DNA of 64,000 nucleotides from JBOZRQ01 sp050789255 (GTDB lineage Bacteria; Bacillota; Sulfobacillia; Symbiobacteriales; Symbiobacteriaceae), in assembly GCA_050789255.1 (NCBI GenBank), contig JBOZRQ010000055.1:37784-101783 (forward strand). The letters run 5' to 3'. This document shows positions 8,793-17,691 of the stretch, piece after piece. The notes under the pieces were generated by a model, which was not told the origin of the DNA, made no database searches, and saw only the letters and a program-made list of their open reading frames with translations. Positions within the stretch are counted from its first letter, which is position 1; each line of letters starts with the position of its first letter. Both the position numbers and the translations under genes were made by a program.

Positions 8793-9767
8793 ATGCACCT
8801 TAACTACGCCGCACGAAACGTTGGAGGGAATGGAGCTTTGCGACTTCGTACCTGGCAGGCCGATATTCTCCTGGCTGCCGTCACCGCGGTTTGGGGCGCC
8901 ACCTTCCCCCTAGTGAAAAACGCCACCGACCTGCTCGGCGGCGGCGTTCCTACCTATTGGTTTTTGGCAGCGCGCTTCACCCTGGCCTTTCTCCTGCTGG
9001 CTGCCCTCTTCTGGCGGAGGCTGGTCCGGGTGCCCCTGCGCACCTGGGGCGCCGGCCTTCTGGTTGGCCTCTTCCTCTTTGCCGGCTATGCCTTTCAAAC
9101 CTTTGGACTCGCCCACACAACCAGCTCGAAGGCGGGCTTCATTACCGGGTTGTGCGTCGTCCTGGTGCCCGTGCTTTCTGTGCTGTGGCTGAAACGGAAG
9201 CCCCTCCCTGGCGCCTGGATCGGCGTTGCCACCGCGACGGTGGGTCTGGCACTGCTCTCCCTGAACGCCGACCTGAAGCCCACCTACGGGGACCTGCTGG
9301 TCTTCCTGTGCGCCATCGCCTTCGCCCTGCACATCGCCTCGATCAGCCGGTACTCTGGCCCCCATGACTCCGTGGCCCTGGCCATCATCCAGATTGGCGT
9401 AGCAGCGGCGCTCTCCTGGGTGCTCCACCTCGTGGACAAGGGGACGCTGGCCCCCGGTGTACCTGGCGTGCAGTGGTTCCAGGGGCCGGGGAACGTGGTG
9501 CTGGCCTGGCTGATCTGCGGGGTGCTGGCCACGGCGGCCGCATTCCTGCTCCAGAACGTGCTGCAGCCGTTTACCACCCCGACGCACACCGCCCTGATCT
9601 TCTCGGCCGAGCCGGTCTGGGGAGCGATCTTCTCCTACATGCTGCTCGGCGAAACGCTCACCCCGCGGGGCTACCTTGGCGCCGGGTTGATCCTCGCCGG
9701 CATGTTCCTGGCCGAACTCCCCATCGGGGTCAAGGCAGGTGACACCGCTGACCAGCCTGGCGATTAG
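8793..9767 (+). CDS. EamA/DMT superfamily exporter
   Basis: Up to 324 residues with about ten hydrophobic segments in two EamA repeats. The first begins ILLAAVTAVWGATFPLVK and the second ends with FSAEPVWGAIFSYMLLGETLT, the typical E-P-x-x-x...G-E signature. Drug/metabolite transporters of this type usually export amino acids or other metabolites. A TTG at 8838 preceded by GGAGGGAATGGAGC is a likelier start than the ATG at 8793, which has no clear ribosome site. Its stop overlaps that of the convergent dioxygenase-like gene (TTAG shared). Substrate unknown. Confidence 0.85.
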   Translation: MHLNYAARNVGGNGALRLRTWQADILLAAVTAVWGATFPLVKNATDLLGGGVPTYWFLAARFTLAFLLLAALFWRRLVRVPLRTWGAGLLVGLFLFAGYAFQTFGLAHTTSSKAGFITGLCVVLVPVLSVLWLKRKPLPGAWIGVATATVGLALLSLNADLKPTYGDLLVFLCAIAFALHIASISRYSGPHDSVALAIIQIGVAAALSWVLHLVDKGTLAPGVPGVQWFQGPGNVVLAWLICGVLATAAAFLLQNVLQPFTTPTHTALIFSAEPVWGAIFSYMLLGETLTPRGYLGAGLILAGMFLAELPIGVKAGDTADQPGD

Positions 9768-10432
9768 TACTGGGCGTTCAGCGAGTTGGTCAGCTCGCTG
9801 AGGGCGTCCCACAGCTCCTTGAACATAACCGCCCGCGTGCCCGCCTGGAGTTTCTGGGCGGGCACTCCCTTTAGGCTCAGCACATCCAGGCCGATTTCCC
9901 GGCGGACCAGGTTCAGGTGGTTCTGGCGGAAGCGCCCGAACTGCTCATCAAGCTCGAGCAGGGCCTGAAGAAAGTCGTGCAGTTCACCGTGCTGGTAGGG
10001 ACTGCCGAGGATCTCCAGGGGTGCGGCGCCCCGCTTTTGCAGCACCGACTGGTAAGCCTCCTCCATGGGCCTGGCCATGTTCAGAATGCGGTTGAAGCCC
10101 GGGCTGTCCTGACCACTGCCCCGCCCTAAGGCCAGCCGGACGGTGTGGTAATCGGCCGGGTGCATCATTTCAAGGATTAAGATCTGCTCCGACAGGAAGC
10201 TGATGATTCGAGCGGAGCGCAGCAGCAGGTGCGTCGCCCTGCGCAGGTCGTCGCTGGTCTGCATCTGGCGGATCGCCTCATGCAGGTCGTGCAGAACCGC
10301 CTTCATCCAGATCTCCGAGGATTGGTGCGTGAGCTGAAAGAGCAGTTCGTCGTGGGTCACCAGATCCGACTCCGCCTTCTGCAGGCTGAGCAGTTCGTCA
10401 GTCCGTATGTACAGTTCATAGTCGCTCGCCAT
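9764..10432 (-). CDS. Tryptophan 2,3-dioxygenase superfamily protein, short form
   Basis: 222 residues from the ATG at 10432, which has GAGGTGAG upstream. The distal haem-side motif THDELLFQLTHQSSEIWMK (His27, His36) and the proximal-His region FRQNHLNLVRREIG (His172) match tryptophan 2,3-dioxygenase, as does GRGSGQDSPGF. The protein is shorter than the usual 270-300 residues. The conserved GTGGSSG substrate loop after the proximal His is replaced by LDVLSLKGVPAQKL. A haem protein is likely. Activity on tryptophan is uncertain, and other kynurenine-pathway genes are not nearby. Confidence 0.75.
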   Translation of the reverse strand: MASDYELYIRTDELLSLQKAESDLVTHDELLFQLTHQSSEIWMKAVLHDLHEAIRQMQTSDDLRRATHLLLRSARIISFLSEQILILEMMHPADYHTVRLALGRGSGQDSPGFNRILNMARPMEEAYQSVLQKRGAAPLEILGSPYQHGELHDFLQALLELDEQFGRFRQNHLNLVRREIGLDVLSLKGVPAQKLQAGTRAVMFKELWDALSELTNSLNAQY

Positions 10433-10464
10433 GTAAGACTCACCTCTCACCTTTACTACGTAGA

Positions 10465-10493
10465 ACACCCCCGGCGAAGTTCGCCGGGGGTGT
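10465..10493 (-). terminator. Intrinsic terminator after the chemoreceptor gene
   Basis: ACACCCCCGGCGA / TCGCCGGGGGTGT, a perfect 13-bp stem with a 3-base loop, between the chemoreceptor stop at 10516 and the dioxygenase-like gene. Confidence 0.75.
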
Positions 10494-10515
10494 AGTTTAT
10501 GCCTGCCGATTCTGA

Positions 10516-12015
10516 TTAGTTCAACTTAAATCGCTCTACCCGTTGCTGTAGGACCGTTCCGGTAGCGGTCACCTGTGTGGCGCTGGCCAGCATCTCCGTC
10601 ACAGTGCACTTTACCTTGCCGGTCGCTTCGGCCATCGCTGTGCCGGCGGACAGGCTGTGGCGGGCGCCGTCCTCCACCGAGTTGACTACGGTGGCCACAT
10701 TTCCGACGGTGGCGACCATCTCCTCGGCGGTAGCGGCGTTCTCCTCGGCGATCGCGGACAGCTGGTCGGTCGCCATGGCGGCCTGAGAGCTGGCGGCGTT
10801 GATCTCCTCGGAAGCCGCCGAGATCGCCTCCACCTGGCGCTGCGTTTCCACAGCCGAGGCCAGGATCCGCTCCAGGGAGGTTCCGGCCTCCTTGACCATA
10901 TTGGCCCCGGTATTCACTTCGCGCGTGCCTGCCTCCATGGTGATCACCACGGCGGCGGCGCCCTTGCGCAGGTCCTCAACCCGGCCGCCGATCTCAAGCG
11001 CCGCCTTGCGGGAGCGCTCCGCCAGTCGCCGCACCTCGCCGGCCACCACGGCGAAGCCACGCCCGTGCTCGCCGACGCGTGCCGCCTCAATCGCGGCGTT
11101 CAGGGCGAGCAGGTCGGTCTGCTCTGCGATGTCGGTAATCAGGGCCAGAATCTCGTCGACATGGCCAAGGTCGGTGCTGAGGGCTTTGACCTCCTCAGCG
11201 GCGCTGAGCACCCGCTCACGGACCCGGTCCATGGTGCATACAACGTCTTGCATCGTCCCGAACCCTGCGTCGGCGGCGCCCCGGGTATGCATGGCCGCCT
11301 CGGCCACCACCGCAGCGCTTTGGGCGACCTGCTCAATCGCTGAGGTTACCTGCCGGAGGACCTCGGCGGTCTGTTCGACCTCCTTGGCCTGCGCCTCGGC
11401 GGCCTGCGCCACATGCTCGGCACAGGTCCGGAGCTCAACAGCCGCACGGTTGCCCTCAGCCGCCTTCTCCACCTGATTCACGGCCACGCGGCGCACCTCT
11501 TCGATCAGCTTGGAGGCGGAGTCGGAGGCGGACGAAGTCTCCGCCGCGCCGGCGTTCAGGCGGCGCCCGGCGATCTCAAGCTCCCTGGCCGAGTCCCGCA
11601 TCTCCTGCACCATGGTGCGAAGGCTGGCACTCATGTGGTTGAACGACTTGGTCATCTGTCCGACCTCGTCGACACTGTTTACGGGCAACTCAGGGTGCGA
11701 CAGGTCGCCGGCGGCGATCTTCTCCATACCCTCACGGAGCTTCCAGATGGGCCGCACCACGATCAACGAGAAGAACACGGCCGCGCCAAGGCAGACCAGC
11801 AGCATGGGTATGCCGCTGATCAGCATCTCCTTGATTAGTTGGTTGGTGAGGGAGTCAATCTTGTCCTCCGAGATTCCCAGGGCACGGGCACTTCGGCCGA
11901 GGCTGTACCACACTTGAAAGATGCCGAGGCCAAGGGGGATAAGAGCCCAGGTCAGGAGTGTTGCTGTGGTGCGAGGTCCGAAGTTCCACTGCAGCGGGTT
12001 GAGCAAGCGTCGCAT
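10516..12015 (-). CDS. Methyl-accepting chemotaxis protein with minimal extracellular part
   Basis: 499 residues. The first membrane segment is at about 17-36 and the second at about 65-87, with only about 28 residues between them. A HAMP domain (VVRPIWKLREGMEKIAAGDLS) follows, then a long cytoplasmic coiled coil. The hairpin tip IAEQTDLLALNAAIEAARVG, which binds CheA and CheW, lies near residues 300-320, and the end is FAVVAGEVRRLAERS-like. There is no sizeable ligand-binding domain, so input may come from the membrane, the HAMP region or a partner protein. It is monocistronic. Confidence 0.92.
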   Translation of the reverse strand: MRRLLNPLQWNFGPRTTATLLTWALIPLGLGIFQVWYSLGRSARALGISEDKIDSLTNQLIKEMLISGIPMLLVCLGAAVFFSLIVVRPIWKLREGMEKIAAGDLSHPELPVNSVDEVGQMTKSFNHMSASLRTMVQEMRDSARELEIAGRRLNAGAAETSSASDSASKLIEEVRRVAVNQVEKAAEGNRAAVELRTCAEHVAQAAEAQAKEVEQTAEVLRQVTSAIEQVAQSAAVVAEAAMHTRGAADAGFGTMQDVVCTMDRVRERVLSAAEEVKALSTDLGHVDEILALITDIAEQTDLLALNAAIEAARVGEHGRGFAVVAGEVRRLAERSRKAALEIGGRVEDLRKGAAAVVITMEAGTREVNTGANMVKEAGTSLERILASAVETQRQVEAISAASEEINAASSQAAMATDQLSAIAEENAATAEEMVATVGNVATVVNSVEDGARHSLSAGTAMAEATGKVKCTVTEMLASATQVTATGTVLQQRVERFKLN

Positions 12016-12068
12016 GAGAATCCCCCTTGGGGAGAGACATCCGGATTCACCCCTTATTTAACACCAAA

Positions 12069-12089
12069 GACCTCCTGGAAAGGGAGGTC
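12069..12089 (-). terminator. Probable terminator after engB
   Basis: GACCTCC / GGAGGTC stem with a 7-base loop followed on the minus strand by TTTGGTGTT, 33 bases beyond the engB stop. Confidence 0.5.
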
Positions 12090-12121
12090 ATTAGTGACAT
12101 TCTTGGTATAGATATAAATAC

Positions 12122-12817
12122 CTATTGTCCTACTAAGGTATTCCTGCTAGAGGACAGTACCCAAGACCATAGTTCCTCGCGGCCGAGACCCTCTTCCGCG
12201 GAGTAGGGAATAGGCAGTAGTTGTCCCCCTAACTGAAGTTCTTTGGCGATCTCCTTCAGGTGATCGGGACGCTGGCCGCGGGCAATCTTGTCCGCCTTGG
12301 TCGCCACGCAGATGCGGTGCCGGTGGTAATGGGACAGCCATTCCCACATGGCGATGTCGTCCTTGCTGGGCGGATGGCGCAGGTCGACCACCTGAATCAC
12401 GCCTGCCAGGTTCCCACGCGTGAGCAGGTAGTGCTCAATCAGTTTGCGCCAGGCCTGCTTCTGGCTCTCGGAGACGCGGGCGAACCCGTAGCCGGGCATG
12501 TCGACAAAGTAGAATGCCTTCGCCTGACGGGCGGCCTCCAGGGCGGACCCCTTCAGCGAGAACCGGTCGGGGTCGTGCGGGTCCGCGGGGTCACCGATCT
12601 TGGGCTTGCCCTCGGGCCAGATGCGATAGTAGTTCAGGGTCTGCGTACGTCCCGGCGTGTTCGATGTCCGGGCGAGCTTGTTGCTCCGCACCAGGCTGTT
12701 GATCAGGCTGGACTTGCCCACATTGGAGCGGCCGACCAGCCCGATCTCCGGCAGGTTGTCGGTGGGGAACTGTTTGGCCGAAGCGGCACTCAACACGAAC
12801 TCAGCGAACAGCGCCAT
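12122..12817 (-). CDS. engB: Ribosome biogenesis GTPase EngB (YsxC/YihA)
   Basis: 231 residues. It is a small GTPase needed for large-subunit assembly. G1 is GRSNVGKSSL (29-38), G2 lies in TSNTPGRTQTLNYY, G3 is DMPGYGFARV and G4 is VATKADK. The protein is longer than the usual 195-200 residues because of an insert at about 67-100 (WPEGKPKIGDPADPHDPDRF onward) between the G2 strand and the G3 strand. The start has GGAGGG nine bases upstream. The lon-engB order is conserved in Bacilli and Clostridia. Confidence 0.95.
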   Translation of the reverse strand: MALFAEFVLSAASAKQFPTDNLPEIGLVGRSNVGKSSLINSLVRSNKLARTSNTPGRTQTLNYYRIWPEGKPKIGDPADPHDPDRFSLKGSALEAARQAKAFYFVDMPGYGFARVSESQKQAWRKLIEHYLLTRGNLAGVIQVVDLRHPPSKDDIAMWEWLSHYHRHRICVATKADKIARGQRPDHLKEIAKELQLGGQLLPIPYSAEEGLGREELWSWVLSSSRNTLVGQ

Positions 12818-12843
12818 TGGCGAATACCCTCCAGACTGAGATA

Positions 12844-12880
12844 AGGGCGGACTGAGTACTGCTGTAACTCAGTCCGCCCT
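12844..12880 (-). terminator. Hairpin between lonA and engB
   Basis: Perfect 13-bp stem AGGGCGGACTGAG / CTCAGTCCGCCCT just after the lonA stop at 12891. The following T run is weak, so read-through into engB is likely. Confidence 0.6.
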
Positions 12881-12890
12881 CATGTTGACG

Positions 12891-15308
12891 TTACACGGGC
12901 GGGGTTCCGGGCACCTGGGGCTGCGGGGGGATCACCTCGGGCGGGGCCATGAGGCCCTCGTCGGTGGGCTCCTTCGCAGGGGCGTCGTGCAGCGCAATGC
13001 GCAACACTTCGTCCATGTGTTCGACCAGGTGGATATCGAGCTTTTTGCGGATGTTGCCCGGCACATCCTCCAGATCCTTCTCGTTCTCCTTGGGCAGGCA
13101 GATGTCTGTAATGCCCGCCCGGTGGGCGGCCAAGAGCTTCTCCTTCACACCGCCAATGGGGAGCACGCGGCCGCGGAGGGTGATCTCGCCGGTCATGGCC
13201 ACACTGGCTTTCACCGGACGCCCCGTGAGGGCGGAGATGACCGCCGTTGCCATGGTGATGCCTGCCGAGGGGCCCTCCTTGGGCACGGCGCCCTCGGGCA
13301 CATGAATGTGGATGTCGTGCTTGGTGTGGAAGTCCTCCTCCACGCCCAGCTCCTTGTGGCGGGAGCGGATGTAGGAGAAACCAGCCTGGGCCGACTCACG
13401 CATGACCTCTCCGAGCTTGCCGGTCAGGAGCAGGTTGCCCTTGCCCTTCATGACCGAGACCTCGATTGGCATCACGTCGCCGCCGACTTCGGTGTAGACC
13501 ATGCCGGTGGCTACGCCAACCTCGTCTTCCTTGGCCTTCTTGCCCCAGGCGTACCGAGGGGCGCCGAGGTAGTTGTGCAGGTTCTGCGTGTTCACCCGCA
13601 CCACGGTAGCGTCACCACGGGCGATTTCCCGAGCCGCCTTGCGGCACACGTTGGCCATCTGGCGTTCCAGGTTGCGCACGCCGGCCTCGCGGGTGTACTC
13701 CCGCACGATGGACCGCAGCACGTTCTCAGAGACCTCGAGGGTCTCCTCGGTCAGGCCATGATCCTTCCGCTGCTTGGGCAGCAGGTGGCGCTTGGCGATC
13801 TCCACCTTCTCGTCTTCGGTGTAGCCGGAGATGGTGATGAGCTCCATGCGGTCGAGCAACGGCCGGGGGATGTTCCAGACCACGTTGGCCGTGGTGATGA
13901 AGAGCACGTTCGACAGGTCGAACGGGGACTCCAGATAGTGGTCAGAGAAGGTGGCGTTCTGCTCGGGATCGAGCACCTCCAACAGCGCCGAGGCAGGGTC
14001 GCCGCGGAAGTCGGAGGACATTTTGTCGATCTCGTCGAGCAGGAAGACCGGGTTCTTGGTGCCGGCCTGCCGCATGCCCTGAATGATGCGGCCAGGGAGG
14101 GCGCCGACGTAGGTGCGCCGGTGCCCGCGAATTTCTGCCTCGTCGCGCACGCCGCCCAGGGAGATCCGGACGAACTTACGGCCCAGGGCGTTCGCAACCG
14201 ACTTGGCCAGCGAGGTCTTACCGACGCCGGGAGGTCCACCCAGGCAGAGGATGGGGCCCTTCATTTTCTCGACCAGCTTGCGCACGGCGAGGTACTCCAG
14301 GATGCGGTCCTTCGGCTTCTTCAGGCCGTAGTGCTCGTTTTCCAGGACCTCCTCGGCCTTCTTGAGGTCGATCTGGTCATCGGTCATCTTGTTCCAGGGC
14401 AGAGCGGTAACCCACTCCAGATAGTTGCGCACCACGACCGCTTCCGCAGCCATGGGGGGCATCTTCTCGAGGCGCTCGACCTCGCGGAGTGCCTTCTCCT
14501 TCACGTCGTCGGGAAGGCCGGCCTCCTCTACCTTCTTACGGAACTCGTCCGACTCGGTGCCCTTTTCGTCGCGCTCGCCGAGCTCCTTCTGGATCGCCTT
14601 GATCTGCTCGCGCAGGTAGTACTCGCGCTGTGTCTTCTCCATTTGCTTGCGGACTCGCACGTTGATCTTGCGCTCGAGCTCCAGGACTTCCATTTCGTTG
14701 GTGAGGATGTCGCTGACTCGCTCCAGCCGCTTGACCACGTTGAACGCTTCGAGTACGGACTGCTTGTCCTCCAGTTTGAGCGCCGGCAGGTGCTGAATGA
14801 TGGTGTCGGCCATGCGGCCGGGCTCCTCAATCTGCACGACGGTGACCAGCGCTTCCGGCTGTACCTTCTTGGAGGCCTTTATGTATTGCTCATACTGGTT
14901 GATGACCATTCGCATGAGGGCGTCGGTCTCGGGGGTTTTGCCCAGATCCTCGTCGTGCTCGTCCACGGCCACCCGGAAGAACGGCTCCTCCGACAGGTAG
15001 TGGTCGATGCGGGCACGGGAGACGCCTTCAAAGACGACCTTGATGGTGCCGCCGGGCACCTTGACGACCTGTTTGATATCGACGATGGTACCGACGCTGT
15101 AAATATCCGTCGCGGTGGGCTCGTCCACCTTTGTATCGCGCTGCATGACAAGCAGCATGCGACGGTCACCAGCCATGGCCTGATCCACGGCCTTGATCGA
15201 CTTCTCACGTCCGACTTCCAGGGGGTGGATCATGGTAGGGAAAATGATCTGGCCCCGAAGCGGCAGCAGCGGGAGTTCGATGAGTCTGCCCTTCCTGTCG
15301 CCGGCCAT
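12891..15308 (-). CDS. lon: ATP-dependent protease LonA
   Basis: About 805 residues, normal for LonA. The N-terminal substrate domain starts IELPLLPLRGQIIFPTMIHP. The AAA+ module has Walker A GGPPGVGKTSLAKS and Walker B VFLLDEIDKM, with EIRGHRRTYVGALPGRI between them. The C-terminal Ser-Lys protease has PEGAVPKEGPSAGITM (catalytic Ser) and GGVKEKLLAAHRAG (catalytic Lys). It degrades misfolded and regulatory proteins in the cytoplasm. The ATG at 15308 is preferred because AGGAGGTG lies seven bases upstream. lonB lies upstream in the same direction. Confidence 0.97.
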   Translation of the reverse strand: MAGDRKGRLIELPLLPLRGQIIFPTMIHPLEVGREKSIKAVDQAMAGDRRMLLVMQRDTKVDEPTATDIYSVGTIVDIKQVVKVPGGTIKVVFEGVSRARIDHYLSEEPFFRVAVDEHDEDLGKTPETDALMRMVINQYEQYIKASKKVQPEALVTVVQIEEPGRMADTIIQHLPALKLEDKQSVLEAFNVVKRLERVSDILTNEMEVLELERKINVRVRKQMEKTQREYYLREQIKAIQKELGERDEKGTESDEFRKKVEEAGLPDDVKEKALREVERLEKMPPMAAEAVVVRNYLEWVTALPWNKMTDDQIDLKKAEEVLENEHYGLKKPKDRILEYLAVRKLVEKMKGPILCLGGPPGVGKTSLAKSVANALGRKFVRISLGGVRDEAEIRGHRRTYVGALPGRIIQGMRQAGTKNPVFLLDEIDKMSSDFRGDPASALLEVLDPEQNATFSDHYLESPFDLSNVLFITTANVVWNIPRPLLDRMELITISGYTEDEKVEIAKRHLLPKQRKDHGLTEETLEVSENVLRSIVREYTREAGVRNLERQMANVCRKAAREIARGDATVVRVNTQNLHNYLGAPRYAWGKKAKEDEVGVATGMVYTEVGGDVMPIEVSVMKGKGNLLLTGKLGEVMRESAQAGFSYIRSRHKELGVEEDFHTKHDIHIHVPEGAVPKEGPSAGITMATAVISALTGRPVKASVAMTGEITLRGRVLPIGGVKEKLLAAHRAGITDICLPKENEKDLEDVPGNIRKKLDIHLVEHMDEVLRIALHDAPAKEPTDEGLMAPPEVIPPQPQVPGTPPV

Positions 15309-15516
15309 TCGCGTCACCTCCTGGCATTCTAGCCCTTGGGTAAAATTCTAGCACACTTGCGGGGTAGACCACGCAAAGATCTTGTCGAAAAAGGCCCTGT
15401 GTGTTCTTAGACGAGTCGGACCCACCTGCAGGTTCGGACTGTCTGGTAAAGATGCTCCCCCGGTCACGCGCTTTAGCTTGCACCAGCCTTGTTGGCGGTA
15501 TTCCGCAGAGAGCGAA

Positions 15517-15546
15517 CCGGGGAGCTGCCATCGAGCAACTCCCCGG
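15517..15546 (-). terminator. Intrinsic terminator after lonB
   Basis: CCGGGGAG...CTCCCCGG hairpin just after the lonB stop at 15559, followed by TTCGCTCT on the minus strand. It separates lonB from lonA transcriptionally. Confidence 0.7.
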
Positions 15547-15558
15547 CTGGGCTGGGCC

Positions 15559-17292
15559 CTATTCAACGGGAGATACTGTAACCGCCGGCTGTGGGATCAC
15601 CGGTATGATCGCCGCCGGGATGGACAGCTCGAACTCCTTGTCCGCCACGTCGGCAACGACCTCCGCCGGCGCCTCCTCGATTCGCAACGCCAGGTCGAAG
15701 ACCTCCTCCAGCCGCTCCACCGGGATCACCTGGATCGAGGCGAGATCGCGAAAGCCTTCCTGCCAGTTCTCCTTGGGGACGAGGACCCGGGTACAGCCTG
15801 CGTGGCGTGCCGCCTCTACTTTGGCCACCACGCCTCCAACAGGCTTGACATAGCCCCGGATCGAGACCTCGCCGGTCATCGCCAGTCGGTTGTCCACCGG
15901 GCGCCCTGTGAAGGCGCTGTAGATCGCCGTGGCGATGGTGACCCCGGCGCTCGGTCCATCGACCGGCGCCCCGCCCGGGAAGTTCACGTGCAGGTCGTAG
16001 TCCCGGATATCCTCACTGATGTACTGCTTGAGCACGGTAAGTACGTTCTCCACAGAGCCCTTGGCCATGGACTTGCGGCGCATGGTGCGGCCCTGGCCGC
16101 CCATCTCCTCCTCGTCGACCACGCCGGTGACCACCAGCGTGCCCTTGCCGGGCTCCTTCGCCCTCCGCACATCGACCTCCAGCTCCAGCAGGTGGCCCAT
16201 GTTGGGTCCGTTCACCGCCAGGCCATTGGCGAACCCGACCACCGGCTTGGCTGGGACCCGACGGTCTGGCCGCGGTTGCAGCTGACCGCTGTTGACCACC
16301 CACTCCACCTCTTCGGCGGGGATGAGACGGCGCCCGGTCCCCATGACGATGCCTGCGGCGATCTGCACGATGTTGACCGCCTCACGCCCGTTGGTAGCGT
16401 ACCGCTTGATGACATCCAGGGCGTTCGGAGCCAGTTGAAAACCGATCTTCTCGGCGGCCCGGGAGGCAACTCGGGAGACCTCCTCGGGAAGGAGCGGCCG
16501 GAAGAAGATCTCCATGCAGCGAGAGCGGATCGCCGGCGGGATCTCGTGCGGGAGGCGCGTGGTGGCGCCCACCAGCCGGAAGTCAGCCGGCAGTCCGTTC
16601 TCAAAGATATCCTGAATGTGGCTGGGAATGTTGGGGTCCTCGGGGCTGTAGTAGGCGCTCTCCAGGAAGACCTTCCGATCCTCCAGCACCTTGAGCAGCT
16701 TGTTCATTTGAACCGGGTGGAGCTCGCCGATCTCGTCCAGGAAGAGTACGCCGCCGTGCGCTTTGGTTACCGCCCCGGGCTTTGGCTGGGGAATCCCCGC
16801 AATGCCCAGGGGGCCGGCGCCCTGGTAGATCGGGTCGTGGACAGAGCCGATCAGCGGATCAGCGATGCCGCGCTCATCGAACCGGGCCGTCGTGGCATCC
16901 AGTTCAATGAACTTGGCTTCGTTCTTGAACGGGGACAGCGGGGTGCGCTTGGCCTCCTCCAAAACCAGACGGGCCGCGGCGGTCTTGCCGACGCCCGGTG
17001 GCCCGTAGATCAGCACATGCTGGGGATTGGGGCCACACAGGGCCGCGCGCAACGCCTTCAGCCCTTCCTGCTGCCCTACGATCTCGTCGAAGCAACTGGG
17101 GCGGGTCTTTTCGGCAAGGGGCTCGGTCAGACTGATCGCCCGGAGTTTGCGGAGCTTGTCCAACTCCTTGCGCGACTCTTTTTCAACCGCCGTCTTGTTA
17201 CCCTGCTGCGACTTGAGCAGGTTCCAAAAGTAGACGCCGATGACCAAGATGAAGAACACCTGGAGAACCGTGAGGATACTGCCCCATGACAT
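15559..17292 (-). CDS. lonB: Membrane-anchored Lon-like protease LonB
   Basis: 577 residues. A single N-terminal membrane helix (ILTVLQVFFILVIGVYFW) replaces the LonA substrate domain. An AAA+ domain follows, with IYGPPGVGKTAAARL and FLDEIGELHP. The C-terminal protease has VDGPSAGVTIATAIY (catalytic Ser) and PVGGVVAKVEAARHAG (catalytic Lys). In Bacillus the equivalent gene is next to lonA and is expressed in the forespore. That role here is inferred from the family and the neighbourhood, which fits a spore-former. The start has GGAGGAG upstream. Confidence 0.93.
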   Translation of the reverse strand: MSWGSILTVLQVFFILVIGVYFWNLLKSQQGNKTAVEKESRKELDKLRKLRAISLTEPLAEKTRPSCFDEIVGQQEGLKALRAALCGPNPQHVLIYGPPGVGKTAAARLVLEEAKRTPLSPFKNEAKFIELDATTARFDERGIADPLIGSVHDPIYQGAGPLGIAGIPQPKPGAVTKAHGGVLFLDEIGELHPVQMNKLLKVLEDRKVFLESAYYSPEDPNIPSHIQDIFENGLPADFRLVGATTRLPHEIPPAIRSRCMEIFFRPLLPEEVSRVASRAAEKIGFQLAPNALDVIKRYATNGREAVNIVQIAAGIVMGTGRRLIPAEEVEWVVNSGQLQPRPDRRVPAKPVVGFANGLAVNGPNMGHLLELEVDVRRAKEPGKGTLVVTGVVDEEEMGGQGRTMRRKSMAKGSVENVLTVLKQYISEDIRDYDLHVNFPGGAPVDGPSAGVTIATAIYSAFTGRPVDNRLAMTGEVSIRGYVKPVGGVVAKVEAARHAGCTRVLVPKENWQEGFRDLASIQVIPVERLEEVFDLALRIEEAPAEVVADVADKEFELSIPAAIIPVIPQPAVTVSPVE

Positions 17293-17582
17293 ACCGGTTC
17301 GCTCCTCCTCCCGCTCGAACGGCTGCTACTGTCGCTATTCCTGTGCGGTTTAGTATCCCTCTGCGGAAGAAGGCGAATTCTGACCAGCAACGGTTGGCAA
17401 GTACTGCCTTCATGTGATGTCACCAATAGACCAGTGGGCCACACATCTGCGAATATATAACCAACAATTTCTTTGATCACCACGAGGGATCGAAAACGAG
17501 GTGAGCCTTTTGGTCCCGTTCGTACTCCTCAGTTCCCACGCGCGCCAGACGTCCCAGGGGTTCTCCTCCCTGCCCGAGGCCG

Positions 17583-17691
17583 GTGCTGCCGCCACCTGCG
17601 CAACATCTACGGGAAGCTGGGCATCTCCTCGCGTTCAGCGCTCGTTACCTGGGCATTCCAGAGCGGCCCGATCAAAGCCAGGCCGTTCTAG
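17583..17691 (+). pseudogene. Remnant of a LuxR-type DNA-binding domain
   Basis: The plus strand encodes CRHLRNIYGKLGISSRSALV followed by TWAFQSG and a stop at 17689-17691. This matches the C-terminal recognition-helix half of a LuxR/GerE HTH (the usual V-x-x-H-L-x-x-I-Y-x-K-L-G-x-x-x-R pattern). The rest of the HTH and any sensor domain are missing; the frame upstream resembles no protein. The stop overlaps that of the convergent DMT gene. The 290 bases between here and the lonB start (17293-17582) hold no recognisable gene. Confidence 0.65.
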
